From JANQRZ01 sp965215165 (GTDB lineage: Bacteria > Bacteroidota > Rhodothermia > Rhodothermales > JANQRZ01): a stretch of DNA of 64,000 nucleotides. The first letter of the stretch is position 1, and the number at the start of each line of letters is the position of its first letter. A program made the position numbers and the translations under genes. Under the pieces are notes generated by a model. The model was not told the origin of the DNA. It saw only the letters and a program-made list of their open reading frames with translations, and did no database searches. Below are positions 52,548 through 59,589 of this stretch, piece by piece. The stretch covers positions 2,666,001 to 2,730,000 of the forward strand of contig CBDCCX010000006.1 in the NCBI GenBank assembly GCA_965215165.1, read 5' to 3'.

Positions 52548-53267
52548 ATGCCCCATGCTGCACATTTCGATCTCGACATTCCCGTTGCGATTCACACCCA
52601 ACTCGTAGAGGCGTTTTCGGGCTTGACACCGGTCTCCCTGTCTGAATGGGAAGCCCTGTTTCCGCCAGCTGCCCTCGGCATCTACGGTCTTCATTATCAG
52701 AACATGTTGGTCTACGTGGGCAAGGCCGACCGTCTGGACAAGCGCCTCGGGGAGCATCAAGCGAAGCTCGCCGGGCGGCAGCTCATCTCGCCGGACGTGG
52801 TCGGAGCCACGTTTCTCACCGTCAACCCGAACTGGAGTGCGTATGCGCCCGAAGCGATTCTCGTGAGGCACTTCCGGCACGAGAAACTCTGCGAGTGGAA
52901 CGGCAGCGGGTTCGGCAACCATGACGTGGGTAGGCGTCGAGATACTTCGTCTCCCAATGCCTTCGACCGCCAGTTCCCCATCCGCCTCGACTGGCCCTGC
53001 ACCCAGGTCACCGCCGGGCAGCACGACGTATCAGAGCTACTCGCCAGTCTGAAGGCCGAGCTTCCCTACCTCTTGCGCTACGACAAAGGGCAACACGATC
53101 TAGAAGCAGTCACTGTTGAGTTCGCCGCGTCGGCACCGACGGTCCGCGAGGTGATGCACGCCGCCTCGGCCGCGCTCCCCGGATGGCAGGCCACCGCGTT
53201 GCCGAGCCACATCATCTTCTACAAAGAAGACCGGCCGTACACGAACGCGCAGGGCGTCATCCTCTGA
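52548..53267 (+). CDS. Eco29kI-like GIY-YIG restriction endonuclease
   Basis: This 239-residue protein has the GIY-YIG pair GIYGL (44-48) and YVG (56-58), then DKRLGEH (Arg66, His70), Glu102 in YAPEAILVRHF and WNGSGFGNHDVG (117-128). These are the landmarks of the Eco29kI restriction-enzyme family, type II enzymes with a GIY-YIG nuclease. All key positions are present. A TTG at 52542 with a purine-rich GGAGG 11 bp upstream is an alternative start. The gene meets the methyltransferase tail to tail with one base between stops. Recognition sequence cannot be read; Eco29kI itself cuts CCGCGG, but that need not hold here. Confidence 0.9.
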   Translation: MPHAAHFDLDIPVAIHTQLVEAFSGLTPVSLSEWEALFPPAALGIYGLHYQNMLVYVGKADRLDKRLGEHQAKLAGRQLISPDVVGATFLTVNPNWSAYAPEAILVRHFRHEKLCEWNGSGFGNHDVGRRRDTSSPNAFDRQFPIRLDWPCTQVTAGQHDVSELLASLKAELPYLLRYDKGQHDLEAVTVEFAASAPTVREVMHAASAALPGWQATALPSHIIFYKEDRPYTNAQGVIL

Positions 53268-53268
53268 A

Positions 53269-54660
53269 TCACTCGGGGCGACGGAGGTGAACGACGGCCT
53301 CGTAGAGCGCGTGGCCCTTCTTCGCCTTCGTCACCCGCACGTCGGACGAGATGATGCTGTTGCCGACGCGCGTCTCGCGCGGTACGCTGATTTCGACGAG
53401 TTCCAGTCCCGCCGTCTCAGCGATCTCGCCGAGGTAGCGGTCCACCTGGAAGTCGATTCCTTGCACGATGCTGTTGCCGACGACGACGAATGCGTGCCCG
53501 CCTGGACGCAGCGCGTAGTGGGTGGCTTCGGCAAAGCGGCGGCAGTCGTTGAAGTAGGTGGCGACGTAGTTCGCCCAGCCTGCCCCGCCGTAGACGCCCT
53601 TCTCGGGGTGAAGGGTGCGCAGCCGGGCGAGCCTCTCGGGTAGCTCACTCCCCGGAAGCTCTGTCTCCAGCGCGACCGGATCACCGTCTCGGACAGTCTG
53701 CCAATACTTTCCGAAATTCGCGTGCTCCAGCGTCTTCGTGTCCTTTGGCTTCTCCACGAACCCGAGCCAGTAAAGGTGGGGCCGGGTGTTTCGGATGTAG
53801 TGGTAGTTGTTGACGTAGGGAGGGGACGTGATGAGCACGTCGGCGCTTCCCTCGTCCATGTGGTCTTGGCATTCGAAGAAGCTCGCCGGAACCACTCGGC
53901 CGCTGCCTGGACTCACGTCCTGCGCCTGGACCCAGTGGACATCGGCCACGATCTGCTGGAGCTTCTCCACAATGGGCGAGAGCACATCGGCGTCCTCGAT
54001 GTCGGACTTGCCCGCACCCTGCCGCGTACTCAGGCTCGGCTCGTAAGAGTAGTTAGAGTAGCCGATCATCGTCGCCGCGAACGCGAGTTGGAAGGCTTCC
54101 CGGATCAGCGGGTCGGACTGCTGGCTGATAAAATCCTGGATGATGAGCACTTTGCGGAGCACGGCGGGGCTATAGAAGCCAATGCGTGTTCGGAAGCCGG
54201 GCGGCGGCACACTCTGAGGAGCGTACCCATTGGTGACTTTCCCCTCGTAGAACGTCCGCATCACCTTCACCTCCCGAGCCAGCGCGTCGGCGTCTAGGTG
54301 CACAGCCCCCACCTTGACCCGACTCGCCAGAGCGGCATACGGGTTGATCTCGAACCCGACCGCCTGGTGCCCCATCAACTCCGCCTCAACGAGCGTCGTG
54401 CCGACGCCCGCGAACGGATCGAGGACCGTCCCCGGACGCGGTAGGTGCTGCTCAATCACGCTCCGCACGAAGTCGCTCGAGTAACCCGCCACCCACGGAA
54501 CCCAGCGGTGGACGGGGAGGAGTTTGTTGCTCCCGAAGGCCGGGTCGCTGAAGCTGTCTTTTCCCGGCGCTACTCGTTTCGCTACACTCGCCCGGTCAAA
54601 GAGGCCGAGCTGATTCTGAAGGGGTTTCTGGACAGACTCAGAGACTGTGGTGAAAGGCAT
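53269..54660 (-). CDS. DNA amino-methyltransferase of the restriction-modification pair
   Basis: This 463-residue enzyme carries motif I DPFAGVGTTLVEAELMG (81-97) and motif IV TSPPYVNNYHYI (278-289), separated by a long target-recognition region. This order suits amino-methyltransferases that make N6-methyladenine or N4-methylcytosine, not the C5 type. It should protect the site cut by the neighbouring nuclease. No C or vsr gene is nearby. It is convergent with the nuclease and reads toward it, so each gene needs its own promoter. Known Eco29kI-family systems carry a C5 methylase, so this combination is unusual. Confidence 0.9.
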   Translation of the reverse strand: MPFTTVSESVQKPLQNQLGLFDRASVAKRVAPGKDSFSDPAFGSNKLLPVHRWVPWVAGYSSDFVRSVIEQHLPRPGTVLDPFAGVGTTLVEAELMGHQAVGFEINPYAALASRVKVGAVHLDADALAREVKVMRTFYEGKVTNGYAPQSVPPPGFRTRIGFYSPAVLRKVLIIQDFISQQSDPLIREAFQLAFAATMIGYSNYSYEPSLSTRQGAGKSDIEDADVLSPIVEKLQQIVADVHWVQAQDVSPGSGRVVPASFFECQDHMDEGSADVLITSPPYVNNYHYIRNTRPHLYWLGFVEKPKDTKTLEHANFGKYWQTVRDGDPVALETELPGSELPERLARLRTLHPEKGVYGGAGWANYVATYFNDCRRFAEATHYALRPGGHAFVVVGNSIVQGIDFQVDRYLGEIAETAGLELVEISVPRETRVGNSIISSDVRVTKAKKGHALYEAVVHLRRPE

Positions 54661-54799
54661 AGACGGAGCAGCAGAGGCGGGTCAAGGGAAACAGAAAGCA
54701 GACGTGCGACCTCCAGCGTTGCGACACACTCTGCGTTTCAATAGCTCCAGTATAACCCTATCGACCACAGTAGCAGTTGCCCGTTGACCTACGCCAGCG

Positions 54800-54886
54800 T
54801 TATTCCGCGCCTTCCCAGGTCAGGATGTCCTCCTCGGACTTCTGGCTCAGCTCCGGCTCGGTCGAGAACGCGTCGGCCGTCGGCAG
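54800..54886. repeat. 87-bp direct repeat, copy B (ferredoxin 3' end)
   Basis: This copy is in frame at the end of the functional ferredoxin gene and matches 52422-52508 with three mismatches; one codon change is a replacement (Ser to Leu direction), while the stop and last Glu codon vary only silently. It is the end that makes the resident gene complete after insertion. Confidence 0.97.
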
Positions 54887-55162
54887 CTCGTCCTTCTTCT
54901 CGGTGATGTTGTAGCCCAGCGCCTGCCACTGCTCGGCGAGGTAGGCGTTCCACTCGGTGTAGTGCTCCCACCTGGCCGGCAGCTCGTCGTCGGCGTAGAT
55001 CGCCTCGACGGGGCACGTCGGGACGCAGGCGTTGCAGTCGATGCACTCGTCGGGGTGGATGACCAGGAAGTTTGGCCCCTCGTAGAAGCAGTCGACGGGG
55101 CAGACCTCGACGCAGTCAGTGTACTTGCAGTTGATGCAGGGTTCGGCGACGATATAGGGCAT
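54800..55162 (-). CDS. Ferredoxin with two Fe-S motifs (FdxA-like)
   Basis: This 120-residue electron carrier begins MPYIVAEPCINCKYTDCVEVCPVDC (cysteines 9, 12, 17, 21, 25) and has a second motif DECIDCNACVPTCP (40, 43, 46, 50). This matches FdxA-type ferredoxins that carry a [3Fe-4S] and a [4Fe-4S] or two [4Fe-4S] clusters. Residues about 58-120 form a helical acidic tail that is family-typical for Bacteroidota. Its 3' end was duplicated when the restriction-modification genes inserted; the gene itself is intact. ATG 55162. Confidence 0.95.
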   Translation of the reverse strand: MPYIVAEPCINCKYTDCVEVCPVDCFYEGPNFLVIHPDECIDCNACVPTCPVEAIYADDELPARWEHYTEWNAYLAEQWQALGYNITEKKDELPTADAFSTEPELSQKSEEDILTWEGAE

Positions 55163-55286
55163 GAGGCGGCAGGCAGGGAGACGGAGAGGCGGCTGTTACT
55201 CGCGGCGCGGGCAGGGCGGCTGATCGGGTGTGGAAAATACGCCGCGCGCGCCTACCTTGCGTCCTCCCTGGTCTATCACAACGCCC

Positions 55287-55991
55287 ATGCTTCGGTCCGT
55301 CCGCCTCACCCTGCTGCTCGCGCTCGCCGTGCCCGTCGTCTCCGGCTGCGGGCCGTCGAACGCGCTGCGCGAGTACGACTTCGGCGACCGGAGCGTGGCG
55401 GTCATCGCCGCGATCCCGCCCAGCCCGCGCGTGCTCAGCGGCTCGTGGACCGAGTCGCTCGTTGACCCCTACGATCCGGTTGGCACCGCGATGCGCGTCG
55501 GGACGGCGGCGGCGAAGTGGGAGGCGGCGCGCAAGGCCCAGGCCCGGCTCGACTCGGCGGCGGCGCGCGTGGACGTGGCCGAGATCGTCGCCCGCCGCGC
55601 GCTCGAAGGCAGCGCCCCGACCCTCGGCCTCCGCCCCGTCGACGACCCCGCCGCGTCCGACTTCGTGCTCGACCTCCGGGTCTACGAGATCGGCCTGGTC
55701 GCCGACTCGTACGAGGGCGCGACCTACTTCGCCGTGGAGGCGGACGTGGTGCTGCTCGACGGGCGGACGCGCAAGACGATTTGGGAGGACGAGCTGCGCG
55801 AGCGCGAAGTGCTCACCGACGCCCTCTTCGGACTGCCGGCGGCGGCGGGCAACGTCGTCACGGCCCGCGCCCTGGCCGGGCTGTCAGTCGAGGAGATGGA
55901 GCGCGGCTTGGCCAGCCTCGCGGCCTTCGCCGCCGACCGCGTGAGCGCGTCGCTGCGCGAGGACTTCCTCCGCTCCCGCCAGGACCGCTGA
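55287..55991 (+). CDS. Putative lipoprotein
   Basis: This 234-residue protein has a lipobox (VVSGCGPS, Cys at about 22) after a hydrophobic segment LLLALAVPVV. The body alternates helix and strand (SVAVIAAIPPSPRV, FVLDLRVYEIGLVADSYEGATYFAVEADVVLLD, RTRKTIWEDELREREVL). No known motif. It likely sits at the periplasmic face of a membrane and could bind a ligand or partner, as in DUF-type lipoproteins. ATG 55287; longer open frames upstream are not used because the signal starts here. Confidence 0.72.
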   Translation: MLRSVRLTLLLALAVPVVSGCGPSNALREYDFGDRSVAVIAAIPPSPRVLSGSWTESLVDPYDPVGTAMRVGTAAAKWEAARKAQARLDSAAARVDVAEIVARRALEGSAPTLGLRPVDDPAASDFVLDLRVYEIGLVADSYEGATYFAVEADVVLLDGRTRKTIWEDELREREVLTDALFGLPAAAGNVVTARALAGLSVEEMERGLASLAAFAADRVSASLREDFLRSRQDR

Positions 55992-56040
55992 ACCGAGAGA
56001 CCCGCCCCACGGGGCCTCACCAAGTGGAGTCTGCCGACCG

Positions 56041-56502
56041 ATGCCTCTCACCCGATTTGCCGGACGTCACCGTTGGCGCTGGACCTGCGCTACGCTCGTC
56101 GTGCCCTACGCGGCCGTGCTGCACCACGCGGTGTTCTTCCCTCGGACCTGCGTGTGGAATCCCTTCGAGGGGGCGGACCGCTTCAGCACGAATCCGGGTC
56201 GGCTGCTGCGCGAGGACCCCTCGCTGCCCTGGGCGGTGGCTGCGGCGGTGCTCACCTACAGGGCAGGGAAGAACCGCCGGCCGGTTCGCCGCCTCGTGGG
56301 TCCGCTCTTCGCCAGCACGGTGCCGCTGAGCGTGTGGCTGTGGGACCTCCCCTTCTCCGGCCGCGTCCTCTGCCGGACCGTCCACGACGGGAACCTGAAG
56401 GTAGGCCGTGTCAAAGTGCGGAGTGCCCATTTCTACCCGCTCGCCGCCGGGGCCTACGTCGCGTTGCTAGCTGCCGGAGCGTGGCGCGGGAGACACCGGT
56501 AA
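56041..56502 (+). CDS. Small membrane protein of unknown function
   Basis: This 153-residue protein shows at least three hydrophobic stretches: TCATLVVPYAAVLHHAVFF (about 16-34), WAVAAAVLTYRAG, and AAGAYVALLAAGAW near the end. The loops are basic (RHRWRW; GKNRRPVRRL), consistent with an inner-membrane protein. No family is recognised. It lies 49 bp from the lipoprotein stop and may share its transcript. Confidence 0.6.
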   Translation: MPLTRFAGRHRWRWTCATLVVPYAAVLHHAVFFPRTCVWNPFEGADRFSTNPGRLLREDPSLPWAVAAAVLTYRAGKNRRPVRRLVGPLFASTVPLSVWLWDLPFSGRVLCRTVHDGNLKVGRVKVRSAHFYPLAAGAYVALLAAGAWRGRHR

Positions 56503-56679
56503 TCCCTATGGATTCGCGATCCTATGGAGACAGAACGACGAGCCTAAGGTCTACTACCCGGAGCGCGCCACCCACTCTATCTTGAATGCCCCTCGTCCGC
56601 TCGCCCCGCTTCTCTATCCTGACGCGGCCGCAGCAGGGGGCTGTTTTCTGACCTGAGAAGCCTCAAGCGACCACTCGGC

Positions 56680-57876
56680 ATGCGTGTCCTGATCAACGCC
56701 ATGTCGACCACCTCGCTGGCGGGAACGCACGTCGTCCGAGGGCTGATCGAGGGCTTGGCCGCGCAGACACCGGCGACCTACGAGTGGCTCGTGATCGCGC
56801 CGTGCTCCTCGCCGCTGCTGGCCTCGTGGTCGCAGCCTGGGATCAGGACCATCCAGGGACCGCCGCCCTCGATGGGCTGGGGCCGGCGGAGCCTCTGGGA
56901 AACGCGGCACGTCCCCCGGCTCACGCGCGCGTGGGACGCAACCTGCGTGATCCAGACCTCGGGTGTCCGGATGGTCGGGATCGGCGCTCCTCAGATATGC
57001 CTCGCCTGCAATCCGCGGCCGCTCGTGCCGGTCCCCTTCCGCGAGCCGGAGCAGCGGATCAAGCACCGCCTGCAGCGCACGATGTACCGGTGGAGCAGCG
57101 CGCGAGCCGACTGCACCGTCTACAACTCTTCGTACATCAGAAATCTGTACGAGCAGAACGGGACGCCCCGAGAGAGCCGCGCGCTCGTCGTCCCGCACGG
57201 CTTGCCCGACCGCTTGCACGCCGCCGCCGCACACGCGCGCTCCGGATTGGGGCGCTCCGGACTGGCAGAGCGGCGCGGTGTTCTGTCGGTCTCCGTCTGG
57301 TCCCGCTACAAGGGCGTGGAGCACCTCGTCGAAGCGCTCACCCTTCTGCGGCACCGATCCGGGCGCGTGCCACGTCTCACGCTCGTCGGCCCTTGGGACA
57401 GCCCGGCTTTTCGGGCACAGATCGAGCGCCGGATCACCGCGCTCGGTCTCGACGGCGCGGTCCGCGTGCTGGGCTTCCTGTCGGAGGCGGACCTCTACGC
57501 GGAGTACGCGAAGGCGCGGGTATTCTGCCTGCCGAGCTTCACCGAGTCGTTCGGCCTTCCGGCGCTTGAGGCGCAGGCGTTCGGGACCCCGGTCGTCGGC
57601 TCCTCCTCCACGGCAATGGCGGAGGTCTGCGCGCTCGGCGGGACGTTCTGCGAACCAGGCTGTCCGGCTGCGCTAGCCGACCACCTCGGGCGGCTCCTCT
57701 CCGACGAGCGCCGCTGGAAACGCCTCTCGGCCGCCGCCGCGCGCAACGCGCAGCACTACCGGTGGCAACGCACCGTGCGCCCACTCGTGACGCTCCTTCG
57801 TGAGTACGAGACGCGCGCACGGGCCCCGCGTCGGCGGGCGGCGTGGACCAGCCGAGGGGGTGTTCGTGCTGGCTGA
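56680..57876 (+). CDS. GT4-type glycosyltransferase
   Basis: This 398-residue enzyme begins MRVLINAMSTTSLAGTHVVRGL, and the donor half holds LSVSVWSRYKGVEHLVEAL (about 208), LTLVGPWDSPAFR and EX7E as ESFGLPALE. YNSSYIRNLY marks the acceptor side (about 150). Nucleotide-sugar-dependent transfer to a surface glycan is expected. The C-terminal 20 residues are Arg-rich and overlap the next glycosyltransferase's start; the two genes are translationally coupled. ATG 56680. Confidence 0.9.
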   Translation: MRVLINAMSTTSLAGTHVVRGLIEGLAAQTPATYEWLVIAPCSSPLLASWSQPGIRTIQGPPPSMGWGRRSLWETRHVPRLTRAWDATCVIQTSGVRMVGIGAPQICLACNPRPLVPVPFREPEQRIKHRLQRTMYRWSSARADCTVYNSSYIRNLYEQNGTPRESRALVVPHGLPDRLHAAAAHARSGLGRSGLAERRGVLSVSVWSRYKGVEHLVEALTLLRHRSGRVPRLTLVGPWDSPAFRAQIERRITALGLDGAVRVLGFLSEADLYAEYAKARVFCLPSFTESFGLPALEAQAFGTPVVGSSSTAMAEVCALGGTFCEPGCPAALADHLGRLLSDERRWKRLSAAAARNAQHYRWQRTVRPLVTLLREYETRARAPRRRAAWTSRGGVRAG

Positions 57877-59137
57877 GAGGGGCGAGGGGGTACCCCTCAC
57901 CGTGGCGCTCGCCCGCTCGGCCTTCGCTCCGGTGGGCAGCATGAGCGAATACGCGGCCCTCGTGGAAGCAGCGCTCGCCGCCGCCGCGTGCCCCGTCGTG
58001 GTGCACCGTCTGGACCTCGCGCTCCCGGCCTCGTGGGCTGGGCGATTTCCAGCACGCCTGCTTCCGTGGGCGAACACGCTATGGGTGACCGGGGCGTCGC
58101 GCCGCCTCGCTAGCCTCGACGTCGACGTGCTTCACCTGCTCGACGGGAGCCATGCCCACATCGTGCCGGCGCGCCCGAGGACAGCTACCGTCGTCACCGT
58201 GCACGACACCATCCCGAGCCTCCGGTCGAGCGGGACGTTCGGGCCGAACCGAGGGAGCCTGCCCGCGCGGCGCTTGCTACGCCGCGTCGTGGCGGGATGG
58301 CACGCGGCAGACCGGGTCGTAGCGGTCAGCGAGAGCACCGCGCGCGACCTCGCCGCGGCGGCCGTCGAGCCGGTCGATGTGGTGCCGCCGGCGCTGTCGC
58401 GCAAGGCGCAGACCCTGCTCCGCCGCCCGGTGCAGGGTTGGGCCGCGCGCCGGGCCGAGACTCCGTACGTCTTGCACGTCGGACACAACGGGTTCTACAA
58501 GAACAGGAGCGGGGTGCTCCGCGTCTTCGCCCGAGTTGCGGAGCAAGCCGAGGCACGCCTCGTGATGGCCGGCCCGAGGCCCACGCGAGAGCTGCTCGAC
58601 TTGGTGGCGACTCTCGGGATGACGCGCCGCGTTGCGTTCGACATCGACCCCTCGGAGCAGGACCTCGCCGAGCGGTACCGGGGGGCTAGCCTCCTGCTCT
58701 TTCCCAGTCTCTACGAGGGTTTTGGCCTCCCCCTTCTCGAAGCGATGGCCGCCGGCTGCCCCGTCGTTTGCTCGGACGCCGCCTCGCTGCCGGAGGTCGT
58801 CGGCGAGGCGGGGCTGACGGCGTCCGCCACAGACGAGCGTGCGCTGGCCCAGGCGGTGGTCCAGGTGCTGACCACCCCGCGCCTCGCCGAGCGACTCATC
58901 GACCGGGGACGGGCTCGGGCGGCGACGTTTTCGCTGGAAGCGATGGGCGACGCTCTCGCCAAGTCCTACCGGGTGGCCATCGCCTCGCACGCGCAGCACA
59001 CCGGTCTAGGTCGTGCGCGACTCGGTCGCTGCGCGAGGACGTTCTCCGCTAACGCCAGGACCCCTGACGCCGAGTGCGCCGACGCCGCTCGTGAATTGTG
59101 CCGCCGCCGGGCACACGTGCGAAGTCCCGAGATTTGA
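57866..59137 (+). CDS. GT4-type glycosyltransferase, downstream partner
   Basis: This enzyme (423 residues from GTG 57866) has the TVVTVHDTIPSLRSSGTF stretch typical of GT4 mannosyltransferases, YVLHVGHNGFYKNRSGVLRVF (about 210), LVMAGPRPTREL and EX7E in EGFGLPLLE, then GCPVVCSDAASLPEVVGEAG. Start choice: GAGGGG at 57854-57859 lies 6 bp before GTG 57866; GTG 57860 is also possible. The gene overlaps the previous glycosyltransferase by about 11 bp. The final 45 residues are Arg/Ala-rich and unlikely to be folded. The two enzymes probably build one glycan in sequence. Confidence 0.88.
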   Translation: MLAERGEGVPLTVALARSAFAPVGSMSEYAALVEAALAAAACPVVVHRLDLALPASWAGRFPARLLPWANTLWVTGASRRLASLDVDVLHLLDGSHAHIVPARPRTATVVTVHDTIPSLRSSGTFGPNRGSLPARRLLRRVVAGWHAADRVVAVSESTARDLAAAAVEPVDVVPPALSRKAQTLLRRPVQGWAARRAETPYVLHVGHNGFYKNRSGVLRVFARVAEQAEARLVMAGPRPTRELLDLVATLGMTRRVAFDIDPSEQDLAERYRGASLLLFPSLYEGFGLPLLEAMAAGCPVVCSDAASLPEVVGEAGLTASATDERALAQAVVQVLTTPRLAERLIDRGRARAATFSLEAMGDALAKSYRVAIASHAQHTGLGRARLGRCARTFSANARTPDAECADAARELCRRRAHVRSPEI

Positions 59138-59194
59138 AGCCCCTCGGCGTACTCCAGTACGCATCCCATCCGCCCATCTCACCAGGATCACACC

Positions 59195-59482
59195 ATGGAC
59201 AAGAAATCCCCGACCAAGCAGAAAGCCGAAGGCCTGATGGACGAAGCCAAAGGCAAAGCCAAACAAGCCTGGGGCGACGTCACCGACAACGCCACGACCC
59301 ACGCTGAGGGCCAGGTCGACGAGGCGAAGGGCAAGGCGAATCAGAAAATCGCCGATGTCCGCAAGAAGATCCGAGCGCCTCGGTGCCTCAGCCTGCGCGC
59401 CCCGGTCTGCTTCGGCGGATCGGGGCGCGGTGCGTTGACCCGCGCCGGGCGTCGTAACGGGGACTGGACACAAGGTGAGTAG
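59195..59482 (+). CDS. CsbD-like stress protein with an extended C-terminus
   Basis: Residues 1-58 are a clear CsbD domain (KQKAEGLMDEAKGKAKQAWGDVTDN, AEGQVDEAKGKANQKIADVRKKIR), a helical stress-related protein of usually about 60-65 residues. The following 37 residues (APRCLSLRAPVCFGGSGR ...) are unlike the family. A 9-bp hairpin (59396-59404 with 59421-59429) lies inside this tail, which suggests that the normal stop was lost by a small mutation and translation now reads through the former terminator. Role: general stress tolerance, by homology. Confidence 0.8.
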   Translation: MDKKSPTKQKAEGLMDEAKGKAKQAWGDVTDNATTHAEGQVDEAKGKANQKIADVRKKIRAPRCLSLRAPVCFGGSGRGALTRAGRRNGDWTQGE

Positions 59483-59589
59483 TGAATGGTCTTTCGATAC
59501 AGGCCGCCCACTGCGTTCTTGCTTCTTACGCGGTCCCGCCCCGGTGCTAAGGCCGCGCGATTCCCCTCCCTCACCTTTCCCCTCACGCC

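Noticed and set aside
52548..54660. Integrase-type att site flanking the restriction-modification genes
   Set aside because: The repeat is a protein-coding gene end of 87 bp, not a tRNA or short core, and no recombinase gene is present.
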